64,000 nucleotides of DNA from Platerodrilus igneus. Lineage: Eukaryota; Arthropoda; Insecta; Coleoptera; Lycidae. Under the pieces are notes generated by a model. It saw nothing but the letters and a program-made list of their open reading frames with translations. It had not been told where the DNA came from and searched no databases. Numbering within the stretch: position 1 is the first letter of the stretch; every line of letters begins with the position of its first letter. The stretch is from contig JARFIW010001339.1 in assembly GCA_036346225.1 (NCBI GenBank), forward strand, positions 1,005,001-1,069,000, in the 5' to 3' direction. Shown here in pieces: positions 19,447-30,120 of this stretch. The translations under genes were made by a program, and so were the position numbers.

Positions 19447-22073
19447 TTACAAGTCATTTCTGAGTGTATAGTTATACCCCCAAGGTTTAGTATCAGTAGT
19501 TGAGGTACTAAGAATTCTTTTATCATCACTTGGATTAAGAACAATTTTGTTTTGTTTAATAGTACAGACATCATGTTTGACTGATCTAATTAAACATTGT
19601 TGTTTCTGTACAGTCTGTTTATAAAACAAAGCATTCTTATAATCATCAAAAGAAATTTGCTTAATACTCGCTAAGGAAGATTCCTTTGACTTTTTTATTA
19701 TCCTATCCTAAACTCTGTAAGTGTACATTTTAGATCTAAGCCCTACAAGCTCTAGCATGATATCACCATTGTTTTCATCTTTCATAATACCAGGAACCTT
19801 TTTATTTGATAATGGGATATGATATTTGTTATGAGGGTCGTAATCGGAAGTATCAAATCTATGAATACCTTGTTTGATATAAGGGTAAATATCTTCAACG
19901 CTAAACTCGTATATCAAACTATCCGTATCTATGTACAGCAGCTTTGCTTTGTTAGCAAATTGCGATTTATATAACTATAGTGAAACTCATATAAATAGGT
20001 TTTTGAAATATCTAGAATAGAGAAACCTACATAAATGGGTTTGTTTAAATAAACCTCTAATTTATTCATTTCTATTAAAACCAGATCTTTGTCTAACACA
20101 GTGCAACTGTGAAAATTAGGCTTCGCTATGTAACTACGAGCTCCAAACCGTCCTTCGCATTCGGTCACTAATTTCACATCTTTCCTTTTCCGTACGTTTT
20201 CCATCATTTTTCCATAAACCGAATTTATCATATTTTTATAAAAGCATATATCGAAACTGTTTTTTGACTGTTGTCTTAATTTCGTATTCAAATCAATGTA
20301 TTCTTTTAACCAAAGGGCTTGTTTAAACCGAAGAACCTTATGAATCTTTTTCAGTTCTAAACCGTAGCTTAAATACATTTTTAAATTCTTGTAGTGAATA
20401 ATATAGTTGAGTTTTGGATATAAAGTTGTAAGTAATTTCTTTAAGTTTGATTTATTAGAAGGTACTGGTAGTATCATATGTTCAGGCGCCAAAGGTAAGT
20501 CACTGTGAATTTCATGTAAAGATACTGGGTAGTGTAAATCGCATTCAAAATATATCCTACATCAGAATCATCGGGAATCTTAAGTATGTCTAAACGTACT
20601 ATATCTGGACTGGTGCCATCTAAAAATTCAAATTCTCCATATGGAAGATATTCAGACATTGCAGCCCCATATAAATTATTAACGTCAAAATACATTATTT
20701 AGAATCGAAATTCGGATCATAATCTGCATTCATATATTTGTTATTTGCTTTGGCATATCTATTCGAACATTGGGAAACACCACCACGAATTCCCCGTTCT
20801 AAAAACATTATTTATTCAATATCAGTAAGCAACTCGAGTTTAACGTTCGTCGTTTTTAACATTGCATCTAGAGCTAAACCAGGAGCCGTAAAGTAGTGAA
20901 GTGGATCTAACTTATACTTGAACATGCAAGTTTTTCTAAAGTTTTCAAATATATCAGTCAAGAGCAGTACATCTGTTTTTAAATATAGATCTGAATAGTC
21001 CCCTAGTGTTTTTATATTAAATGTTTGCCAAACGTGTTTAGCATGATTGTAAAATTTTCACTTAAACAAAATGGTAGTATTTTAGTATTTTCTATACAAT
21101 ATAGGTTAATTGTGAGATTGTTAAGCTTCTCAATTTTTTTTATGTCTTTTAATGCGATTGGAAACTGAATTGAATTGTAGCGTAATACTGTATCAAAATG
21201 TGGAAAGCTAGATATTCTCTGACTATTTTGTTTAGCAGGATATAAAGCGCAAACCAAGCTCCAAAGAATGCAATGTTGGTCGTTATTTATTACATTTACC
21301 ACAGCTTTTTTTGCTATAAAGTCCGGAAGCGGAACAAACGTTGAACACCCTCCTTTAAGTGGATCATGGATGTTTATATTTACTTTCAAGTGTAAAACTT
21401 CTTGGATTGCCCAACCTGAATCCTTTTCGCTAAATTCCTCTAATCGCTTTGAAATCTTGTTCAATACGTTTTCCTTATACCACCGCTTGAGATTGGTATT
21501 TATATCGATGTGACGATTTGCAGTAGGAAACGTCTTCAAATCTAGTTCGCCAGTTGCAGGTTTAACAAAGTTAGCGGCCAATATTACGTTAACTTTCAAC
21601 ATTGACTTTTTTAAGCAAGCAATAATCTTGCGTTTAAAACTAGCGAACGCCTTGTCTAAAAACACTAGAGGATCTCTATAACTTAAATTGGTAATAAGTC
21701 TCGTAATTATTCGATTTCCAAAACATGATTGTACATCATGCCAAATCAGATTTTTTCGAATATGACCTCAAGAAAGCGTTGCATCAATATCTTTACCTTG
21801 ATATACCAAAGAGCGTTTTAAGTGCCACAATCGTACAAGGTAACTTTTAAGATGTGCCAAAATAGTTTCCAGCCTACTAGGATTTTCCTGACAATTGTCT
21901 TCGTATACCTTATTTTTAATAGCAAGCCTCAATATACTAATATTTGATTTTATAATTATTATGTGTTTCGTTATGTCATCGACTGATCTGATTAGATTGA
22001 CGCATTTCACAGTTAATTTCAAAATAGCGCTACTAATCTCGGCCACGGTTTCAGAATTCATGATTATATACAA
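19447..22073 (-). pseudogene. Protein-primed family B DNA polymerase (Polinton PolB), broken
   Basis: The replicative polymerase of Polintons. From the right: N-terminal region (22073-21768), an in-frame TGA, then 21665-21012 with HCILWSLVCALYPA and NNLTINLY motifs. Next come [30 protein letters not shown] and [18 protein letters not shown] in 21000-20700, broken by stops near 20820 and 20700. Motif A reads DVNNLYGAAM, motif [13 protein letters not shown], and motif C YIDTDS at about 19935, followed by a stop near 19708 and the C-terminal DDKRILSTSTTDTKPWGYN. The three catalytic motifs are all readable, but at least two frameshifts and four stops make it a pseudogene. About 870 codons is normal for the family. 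Confidence 0.9.
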
Positions 22074-22384
22074 GTCAATACACTACTTAATATATGTACA
22101 GCTTTATTTACTATTTATACAAAAATATCATCTGACGAAAGCAAAACAACTGTAAAAGAATTAGCATACAACATCATTTTTTATTCCGCTGCGTTTACTG
22201 AAAAAATTTGCTTGCTTGCAGTATAGTAATCAAATGTTTTTTTATACGACCTTTGATTTATGCTGTGTGTACAGAAAATACACTATCATTACAGCGCTAT
22301 TTTTTATGGTTACATATAAAAAAATTTAATAAAAAATAAAGCAAATTTAAAAAAGTTCTCAATTAAACCGTCAATGTTGTTTAA

Positions 22385-22550
22385 TATTTTACACGCACTC
22401 ATGGTTTTTTTAAAAACCCAGTATTAAAAAACATTCTGCAGTTTTATCATATAGCAGTACCTTTAAAGAATTTCTTATGCGGCATGAATCGTGTAAACAC
22501 ACAATTACCTATATATGCATATAAATTATGTCAGCGGTAATCTAAAACTT

Positions 22551-22605
<55 letters not shown>

Positions 22606-22810
22606 CTAGTTAAGGGCCATTTGCATTGCATTATTTTAAACGAAATTAATCTAAAGAAAAATATAATAATTTACACGCACTCATGGTTTTTTTAAAAACC
22701 CAGTATTAAAAAAACATTTTGCAGTACCTTGATAGAATAAAAGAATTTCTTATTCAGCATGATTCGCGTAAACACACACACACAATTACTATGTACCTAT
22801 ATATGCATTT
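22385..22810. repeat. Two-copy direct repeat with (TA)n spacer inside the Polinton
   Basis: TTTACACGCACTCATGGTTT and the following ~130 bp (including the AAACACACAATTAC / TATATATGCAT end) occur at 22389-22525 and again at 22671-22810. A (TA)n run at 22555-22603 lies between them. Confidence 0.75.
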
Positions 22811-23162
22811 AAAGTCAATTTTTGTTAAGTTTTATTGAAAAATAAATTATGCTAGCAGTAATCTGAAACGAAATTAATATAATATAGGTTTTTTATTATG
22901 TGCCTTCATTGCAATTTCTTTTTCAGACAATGAATCTAATTCATTATTTCTGCTGAGGTATAATTATATTCGCTTACATACTGTTTTATTCATTAGAATA
23001 GATTACAGAGCTGAATTTTTTCAGAAAACGATGCAAATTTTTAATGTTTTCTAACAGGTCACTTTATTATTTTATATAAATACTTCACGTAGATTTAACC
23101 AACAGTATTCAATTAGATCTCTTGTATAATTATTAGTTACTATTACTAGCAACTTTAAAGAA

Positions 23163-23785
23163 ATGAGTAACTTATCATCAATCAAAAATTGTAATAGTAC
23201 CAACGTAAAAGTTCTAGAGCAATTTATATTACATTCTGACTAAGACTTGATTAAAGAAGTTTTTTTTTGGTTCTTCTTTGCCTCAACTCGACACTGCTGC
23301 TATTTTTGATAGTGACGTAATAGATATATCACGGTAAGTGCTTTTTCACATTTATACATGTGTTTTAAAACACTACTAATTTATAAGTTACATTAGATCA
23401 AAAAACCATTCTGGAAATTCTGAGGCTATCATCGGATCGTTGACACACTCTGATCCTCTCAGAAACATCAGGTAGTATACAAATGAAAAGGTGAACCTAC
23501 AATAATCTTTTATGTTATGCTCACAGATCAGGCAAAAACATGTTGACTATGAAAAAGTTATGTACAGAATCTAATATGGCTGTTTGCTGTGAAGATGACA
23601 AATCTTACGAAGATGACACAGTAGAGTTGCTTAACGCATATAAAAAGCGTGGAGAGAAGCTACTGCGTCGTATAGATTTGGAGCTAGAAATAATAAAACA
23701 AAAAAGAGAGGAACTGGCTGCGAGGGAGCAGCAGATACTTCAAGAACGGGGGTTAATGAATACTTTTTCATTTATAAATAGTTAG
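23163..23785 (+). pseudogene. Spliced cargo gene, coiled-coil protein of unknown function
   Basis: Three exons are supported by reading phase. Exon 1 is 23163-23333 (donor ACG|GTAAGT), exon 2 is 23397-23471 (75 bp, acceptor CATTAG|ATC, donor CAG|GTAGTA) and exon 3 is 23527-23785 (acceptor CACAG|ATC). The two introns are 63 and 55 bp, both phase 2, and each joins to form an Arg-Ser at the junction. Exon 1 has an in-frame TAA at 23241 and a one-base shift in the T-run at about 23260. Exon 3 encodes a heptad-like coiled coil: NAYKKRGEKLLRRIDLELEI, continuing Lys/Glu/Gln-rich. It is not a known core Polinton gene; introns suggest capture from a host or expression as a nuclear spliced gene. Function unknown. 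Confidence 0.55.
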
Positions 23786-24027
23786 ATCAAAATATTCAAC
23801 AATTTGTAAAATAAAAAAGTATTTTATAAAAGTTTTTTTTTTGAAACAAAACTTTCTCTAAATAAGGTAGTAAACTCAAAGTAAAACGCACATAAATCAG
23901 AACCCACTTTAATTAAATACATCATTTTTTATACAATCGACTTAGATGTGTTATAATAAATTAAGCAGTAAAGAACAAGATGTATATTATTATTATAATA
24001 ATAAACTAATTTCTTAGATTAGTGACA

Positions 24028-24528
24028 TTATTTTGAAAATTCTATGTTGACGGTTAGACCGATCGATCCCTTACTAGTTATGTATACGTGTATGTTCGAA
24101 CCAATACTTTCATTTAATTGTTTCACTCCATGTGCTTGAAGGTATTCAAAATATCTCAATGGCAATATACTCTTGAACTCTTCTGTTTCCACTAATACTC
24201 TTTTTCCATATTTTGCCTTGATTGTTTCCACTTTTAAAACTTCAAACCTCTTATTCACTACAAGATCTTTTGAATTTACATAAGGTTTGCGATATGTGGT
24301 TTTATTAAGAGTATTAAAATCCATATTGCTTTTCTTCCGACTAATTAAATTAATATTAGGGGCAATCTCCTTATATGGCAGATTACCACCATCTGCGTAC
24401 TTTGCCAACCCACTTTTCAACCTATCACAAGAGTGAACACATTTTGAATTGAAACCGGCCCATGTGTATTTGCAGCCTCTAAACATAAATAAAAAACATA
24501 AATCAGAATCCACTTTAATTAAACACAA
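24028..24528 (-). CDS. Right-end Polinton gene starting inside the TIR, 166 residues
   Basis: An intact frame whose first ~65 codons lie within the right TIR; the mirror sequence in the left TIR (11506-11700) is the same N-terminus cut off where the TIR ends. The N-terminal half has a Cys-rich patch (FRGCKYTWAGFNSKCVHSC). The C-terminal half reads RFEVLKVETIKAKYGKRVLV, then EEFKSILPLRYFEYL, a short-strand pattern resembling OB-fold single-stranded DNA-binding proteins of some insect viruses. That fold is a guess. Expression would be driven from the TIR itself. The alternative is that only the C-terminal part is the mature gene and the start is spliced. Confidence 0.55.
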   Translation of the reverse strand: MCLIKVDSDLCFLFMFRGCKYTWAGFNSKCVHSCDRLKSGLAKYADGGNLPYKEIAPNINLISRKKSNMDFNTLNKTTYRKPYVNSKDLVVNKRFEVLKVETIKAKYGKRVLVETEEFKSILPLRYFEYLQAHGVKQLNESIGSNIHVYITSKGSIGLTVNIEFSK

Positions 24529-24934
24529 TTGACTTGAATGCGATATTTTGCATCTGTCATACTTTATAACTTCTCGCTAGAAAACCAAATTCAAAACATC
24601 TACACACATTTTCTCTGCACTTACATTTTTCAACATACGTGTGTTTTGAAGTATGTATGTTCCATTGAAAGTAATATAAAGCCGGTCTGACTTCAAAACA
24701 TGCTCACAAGTAGTTTACATTAAAAGTATATAAGTCCGATTCTAATTCATAACGGTGCACGTGTAACTTCTCGCTAGAAAACCGAATTCAAAACAGCTAC
24801 ACACATTTTTCTCTGCACTTACATTTTTCAACATACGTGTGTTTTGAAGTATGTTTCATTGAAAGTAATATAAAGCCGATCCTAATTAAAAACGTGCCCA
24901 CAAGTATTTTACATTTGAAAGTATATAAGAATTA

Positions 24935-25015
24935 ATGTTTTCACAACTATTTTACATTGAAATGTGTTCACAACTATTTTACATTGAAATGTTTTCACAA
25001 CTATTTTACATTGAA
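24935..25015. repeat. 27-bp subrepeat, three tandem copies
   Basis: Copies at 24935-24961, 24962-24988 and 24989-25015, nearly identical. The left arm has one copy, so two repeat units explain the TIR length difference. Confidence 0.88.
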
Positions 25016-25022
25016 AGTATAT

Positions 25023-25107
25023 AAGGCCGATCCTAATTCAAAACGGTGCACGTGTATTTTACATATGGAAAATACGTGTGAACACGTTTTGAATTAGGAC
25101 CGGCCTT
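25023..25107. repeat. Terminal hairpin within right TIR
   Basis: AAGGCCGATCCTAATTCAAAACG (25023 on) pairs with CGTTTTGAATTAGGACCGGCCTT (to 25107), mirroring the left-end hairpin. Confidence 0.72.
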
Positions 25108-25334
25108 ACCCCACTACTCTTGTCAAAGCGTTTATTGTTCTTCCTTTATCACAAGCATAATTGCATGAGGATTTATTAGGTTTTATCTTATCTTCTAGGT
25201 CTTTATTTTATAACTTATTGAACACTTCTCAAGGTAGTTTAAATTACATGTACGATTATTCCTTTGCTGAATACGCGTTCTATTATTGAAAGATATGCTT
25301 GCTGGCATTGATTAAAGTTAATTACGGTCTATAT

Positions 25335-25510
25335 ACAGGTTGTTAAATGCCTGCTATTTACATAATGTACGAATTACTTATTTTCCTGCTAAATAAATGC
25401 AGTTTTCTTATTCCCATTACTATTTACAGTTACTACACGACACTTAATACTCAATACACCCCTAAACAACCCCTTATCACATCAATATATATTTTTCGTA
25501 GTATATTGCT
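25335..25510 (+). repeat. Dispersed repeat family C, copy 1
   Basis: ACAGGTTGTTAAATGCCTGC, CTAAATAAATGCAGTTTTCT and AAACAACCCCTTATCA...CAATATATA recur in the same order at 42535-42700. It lies just outside the Polinton and no gene is present. Confidence 0.55.
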
Positions 25511-25761
25511 GGACGTATTAATATGTAAATAAATATATTTTAAAATCTTGTGGGGTTTACTTCGTCCAAATACAATATTTATATAAATGCCTAATACGTC
25601 ATCTACATACAATCACCAAACCACTAAAAGTAAAAGAATTTTTATTACCACCTTATAAATTAAATGTATAATTACATTAAATATTTAAATATATTTAAAT
25701 TGCTAAATGTAATTAAGAACACCTTGATATAAGATCAAATTAATTTTTTTATTTGAGAGGC

Positions 25762-27483
25762 TGTAACAATTTTATTTTCGCATTAAAAATCTCTTCATTA
25801 AAGGTACAACGAATGTTAAAACACCTTTATTAACTAAAGTAATAATACGTGTAACAATCAAATTTTTGCATTAATACAGTATCTAGAGTCGTTAGTCTAA
25901 TTGTTTCGGAGGTCGGTGTATTCCACAGCCACAGGCACGCGCGTGAGAGGATTGACAACCCCCCTCGGGACCCTCCCACCATGCAAGAACGCGGCAGGGG
26001 CACTCGTCGATAGGTAAAAGCAGCGACAGCATGCATTCGAAGAGAATGGCGAGTGACCTCCGGGTCGCATTAATTGTGTGACACACTTCCTGAGTAACGG
26101 TTGGTATTGTATATTCGTTATCATAGTATCTAATTTAAAATTTGTTTAGCGCAACTACGACTTACAAACTACGACTTACAAACTACGCAACGAAAATTAT
26201 ATTTATAACTAAGATTAGACCATGGAAGATGACGCTACAAAATTTATGCAACTTTGAATCAATGTAAGAAACCCACTTCGCTTCAACACCTGTATTTAAA
26301 GCATGGAAAGCAGGAATAATTAGCTGCAGACTCCGCACGGCGATGCAGTTCCCAATCTGGCCAAGGACAGCAGCCCGGGGTTTGGTTCGTAATAGCTTTA
26401 AGATTTCCTCAGTGCTTCCTTCTAAAAGCACGTTATTTCGTTTTGTTTTATAGAAGCACAAATTTGTTATTCAGTTTATCTGTAGCTAAGCTGGTTTTCT
26501 CCAGTATCAAATTTAAATTTCACTTAGTTTCGTAGATATGTGACTACACGTGGCTTCAGCATAAATTAACAGCTGCGGCTACGTCACTTGTTTGTTTGAA
26601 ATAAGCCGTCAACAATTGCACAATTACAAGCAGATGTTTAGTATTACATTACTACCACCTTTGATAAAATTAGAGAATATCTTTGTGAATATTTTGACTT
26701 CAAATCGATTTTAATACTGTTAACTTAAAAGAAAGTTTTGTATATTAATTTGTAAATGACCTACACAGATCTGATTGGGTTAGAAAACCTTAGTATAACC
26801 AGTCACACTGGGTTGTAATATATTTGAGTAAGAATCAAGTTGATAAACTTTACATTAATTTTTCAAGTAATTCAATTATTCATTTTATTTTATTGCATTA
26901 AATTTTATTTACAGAAACAGAAAAATTCTTTCTAGTAAATTTATAATCCACGCTTAAAGTCTTTTATTCTGATCTAGTTTGATCAGACCTGATAAACAAA
27001 AACAATAAGAGTTAAATTTTATGGTACCCTTATGTAGAAACATTCTTTTGCATTTTAGATATATTTGAGGGACACAAATAGTGTTCCCATTTTTATGTGA
27101 TTTAATTATTATTTTCCTTACAGGAACAGCGTCTTATTCTGTTAAGACAGGTTTTTGTCAGCGAAGGCAATCTTTTTTCTTTGGGTCTCCACGTCCGCCC
27201 TTAGAAATTAGCCATGCCATTTACATGAATCAATCTGGACTTGGTGGCGCCTGTTTGTTTTAGTTTGAGTGTGACCCCCACAGATTTCGACTTACCCCCC
27301 CATTGCTCATAGCTCTACCCAAGGAATAGACCCCTAGTTACGTCGGAAGACTTTGTTTTGCAGACACCTAACTTGGAGCATGGTGATTATAAAGTAGTGT
27401 CGGCCAGAAGTTTAGAAAAACGTTTCACTAGCGCCCATGCGTGAGGCTAGCGGAGCCAATTAGAGAGAAAAAAAATAGTTACA
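25762..27483 (+). repeat. 5' LTR (1722 bp)
   Basis: Starts TGTAACAATTTTATTTTCGC and ends AAATAGTTACA, with TGTAAC/GTTACA inverted ends. Nearly identical to 30604-32325 except for a cluster of base differences at 25899-26010. It contains an antisense 92-codon open frame (26183-26461) that is identical in both LTRs; I cannot tell whether it is expressed. Confidence 0.92.
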
Positions 27484-27484
27484 C

Positions 27485-27502
27485 TGGCGCCCAACGTGGG
27501 GC
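27485..27502 (+). promoter_or_regulatory. Primer-binding site, tRNA-Lys type
   Basis: TGGCGCCCAACGTGGGGC begins 2 bp after the 5' LTR. This is the classic complement of the 3' end of tRNA-Lys (CTT type), used to prime minus-strand synthesis. Confidence 0.9.
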
Positions 27503-27927
27503 CTCGAAATTTGTTTGTTCATAATTTGAATTACCTCGAAATTTGTTATTCAAAATGTAATTTGCTTCGAAATTTGTTAGCTCAAAATTTAATTTGCTTT
27601 GAAATCTATTTGTCCAAAAATTATTTTGCGTCGAAATTTGTTTGCTTAAAGTCGATTTGACATTTAGATTTGTTTGTTTGCTTTTGATAAAAGATTGGTT
27701 GTAACATTAACCCTCATACAGTCAATTGATTAACTTGGTCAAATTTATTTTTGACTTTCGTTCTATTTTGACCCCATATAATTTTTTTGATATTGTTTTG
27801 GCAAAAATTATTCCACCAAAAACACCTTTTGATTTTTACCTTTAATAGTACGAATTTGTTTTGATCACTTTTGTAAGGTTCAGATCAGTTAGATTTATCG
27901 GTTTGATTCCATTAGGCTTGAGTAATC

Positions 27928-28210
27928 ATGTCGGAAAAATTCCAAATTGTTTGTCTACTTAAAGAAGAATTGGAGTATGAACTGAAAATTAGAGGAGTAG
28001 TGAGTGAGAAACCAGTTTTGAGGAAAATTTTAGGAAGACTGTCAGCTAAAGAAGCTGATAAGCCTGTTGTTTGATTTGTTTGAGTCAATAAAGAACATCT
28101 TTGTCGAAATTTGATGATAAGGCTAGAGATTCTATTTTGAAGGTACATTGGAGTGAGCTGTCGTTGTGTCGTTTGAGAATTGCTTTTGTGCATAAGCACG
28201 TTTTTGATTT
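27928..28210 (+). pseudogene. gag N-terminal remnant
   Basis: From ATG 27928, about 48 codons are open (MSEKFQIVCLLKEELEYELK..., then VSEKPVLRKILGRLSAKE) before a TGA at about 28072; degraded coding-like sequence continues to about 28210. The KEELEYELKIRG pattern is common at the start of Ty3/gypsy Gag proteins in insects. Capsid and nucleocapsid parts are missing, in line with the large internal deletion. Confidence 0.5.
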
Positions 28211-28255
28211 TGTTAGCAGATTTTGTTTAGATCGGCATTGCAACGCAATTTAGTC

Positions 28256-28465
28256 TAGGCGGAACTTGTCGTCGTGGTTGGTCGCTCAGCAGTATGTCAG
28301 TCCAGACGAGACTCAGGAAGAGTTGGTCGCTCGGCATTGCGTAAGTCTAGACGAGACTCGAGGTGAGTTAGGCGCTCTAGATTTTTTGCATCTTTTTTGA
28401 TTTGATGTAAATTTTGGTATTGTTAGTCTAGGTGAGACTCGTAGAGGGTTTGTCACTCTAGCATA
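28256..28465 (+). repeat. Repeated AGTCTAGACGAGACTC motif in retroelement interior
   Basis: Four variants of a unit pairing TAGTCTAG/CCAGACGAGACTC with a following GTTGGTCGCTC/AGGCGCTCTAG occur at intervals between 28256 and 28465. The GTCTAGAC core is itself palindromic. Confidence 0.6.
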
Positions 28466-28589
28466 TTTAGGCGTTGTGAAGCTTTATAGTTGTTTCGACA
28501 GTTCAATTGGTAGTAGGGTGTGAGTGTACCTGAACACTGATTTTTTGTTAGCTATTGTCATGATTAGTTTTTTATTGATGACTCATAAG

Positions 28590-29426
28590 CAGGTAAATGA
28601 CTTTTAGTTGTTGGTGATTGGTTTTCGAAATATTCGATTTTGCAACCTTTGCGAAGTGCCACGGCACATTTGATTGAGAAGTTTTTGGAGGAAAAAGTAT
28701 TTCTTGTCTACGGTGTACCACAGTTTGTTATTTGCGATAATGGTCCACAATTAATTGGACGTATTTTTAAAGCTTTGTGTGCAAGGTACGAAATTCAAAA
28801 GATTTGGTTTAATGCTGTTTATGCCCCCCAATGCAATTTTGTGGAAAGAATCAATAAGACAGTTGGTACAGCTATCCGTTCATACGTAGAAGGACATGAT
28901 ACGTGGGATAGTGAGATATCAAAGATCCAATACGCAATCAACTCAGCAAAACATGAGTCCACCAACTATTCTCCAAATTTTTTAGTCTTTGGTCGTCAGG
29001 TACCCTTAAGTGGAAAAGCTTATAATGATGATTTTAAACCTGGTGAGGATGTTGATGTCGTCTCCAGTAGTAGACCTTCTTATGTTTTGGATCGTCAACT
29101 TTTATTTGATATTTTTGGGAATGTCCGTGAAAATTTGCATGTAGCTTATCAACGTTCGAGTAAACGCTACAATCTTAGGAGAAGAGACATTTCGTTCCAA
29201 GTCGGAGAAAGTGTTTGGAGAGCTAATAAGGTCCTCTCGAGTGCTAGTGATAAGTTTTCCGCTAAGTTAGCTCCAAAGTTCATTATGAGTAAAGTTCGAA
29301 AAAACATTCCAATTTAGTGTATGAGTTAGAGAACGAAGATGGAACAAGAGCAGGAAATGGCACGTAAAGGACTTGAAACCAGTTGAAGCGTCGTATCCAA
29401 ATGAAAATGATGATCCTGACGATTAG
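28590..29426 (+). pseudogene. Ty3/gypsy-type integrase, 3' end of pol
   Basis: Coding starts abruptly after the deletion junction. The core holds a first Asp in VVGDWFSKYS (upstream of the Met at 28640), a second in FVICDNGPQLIGR, and Glu in NFVERINKTVGTAIRSY. Then IQYAINSAKHESTNYSPNF and FGRQVP follow, and a C-terminal domain with DISFQVGESVW and, after frameshifts near 29300 and 29360, WHVKDLKPV. Stop at 29426. So the catalytic triad is complete but the end is frame-broken. It inserted the element's cDNA. Reverse transcriptase and RNase H, normally just upstream, are absent. Confidence 0.85.
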
Positions 29427-29911
29427 TTCCGGTCCGGTCATCTCTTTGATGTTAAGTAATGCAGTAGTGGTTTGCTTTGTTTTGTTCCGATTTTTGATTT
29501 AGTGTCGGTTCATTAATTTTGAGTATTTTGTTTGAGAAGTGAAATAAGTGGTTAGAGATTTTGTAGATTTTGTAAGTTTGAGGTGTGCCTTGGTGTGCAC
29601 GCTGGTCGTTTTGCTCGCGCGTTATTCGGAGATGTGTTTAGAAGATGTCTTTAACAGATATCTTTACAATGTAGAAGTAAGTGGGCTATTTAATTGTTAG
29701 TCCTGATTTCTACTTATCTAGGTAGAGAATATTAGTTTATTCTTTCCCTTGTTTTTTTTTACCGTTCGAAATTCTTTGGTTTGATAAGGTCAAGGTTGGC
29801 TTGGTGAGTCTCACCATTTGGTCCATCACTAATGAGATCTGTTGTTTGTTGGAACTTAGTGATAGGATAATCAGTAGGGTGTAGGATATTACAGCCCTAA
29901 CTGGTTCGATT

Positions 29912-30120
29912 TTGTATTTGAATTTGTTAAGTAACCTTATGGTTAGGTTACCTTCATTTTGATTATCTCTTTGCAATAAAGTGATAATATTTTGTATTTG
30001 GATTTGATAAGTAACCTTTTGGTTAGGTCACTTTTGTTTTGATTATCACTTTGTGATAATAGTGTTTAAAATTTAGACCTATTAGTAGGGTCTTCCTTTT
30101 GAGTGTCACCTTATAGTGAT
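29912..30120 (+). repeat. Tandem ~83-bp repeat with recurring stem-loops
   Basis: TTTGTATTTG(A/G)ATTTG(T/A)TAAGTAACCTT(A/T)TGGTTAGGT..., then TTTTGATTATC(T/A)CTTTG, occurs twice (from ~29912 and ~29993), with a partial third to ~30120. Each unit contains AAGTAACC-TT-TGGTTA, a short stem-loop. It lies between integrase and 3' LTR. Confidence 0.65.

Larger units (their letters stand above)
10969..25118. mobile_element. Complete Polinton/Maverick (adintovirus-like) element, ~14.15 kb
   Basis: Bounded by long terminal inverted repeats that begin AGTAGTGGGGTAAGG and end CCTTACCCCACTACT. Flanking CTTGTC occurs at both 10963-10968 and 25119-25124: a perfect 6-bp target duplication, the Polinton hallmark, as is the 5'-AG terminus. 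Inside are the diagnostic genes: chromodomain retroviral-type integrase, A32/FtsK-type packaging ATPase, adenain protease (fused to phospholipase A2), penton-like and double-jelly-roll capsid proteins, and protein-primed family B polymerase. Most long genes contain stops or frameshifts, so the element is no longer autonomous, although its ends and target site are intact. Whether it was a transposon, an integrated virus or both cannot be told from sequence. Confidence 0.95.
24338..25118 (-). repeat. Polinton right terminal inverted repeat
   Basis: The inverted counterpart of 10969-11696, ending CCCCACTACT before CTTGTC. It is about 53 bp longer than the left arm because of extra copies of a 27-bp subrepeat (ATGTTTTCACAACTATTTTA...). 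Internal direct repeats carrying TTTTGAATTAGGACCGGC and TTTACATTGAAAG units occur in both arms. Confidence 0.92.

Noticed and set aside
27912..28199. Minus-strand 95-codon frame in the retroelement
   Set aside because: It is the antisense shadow of the gag remnant on the plus strand.
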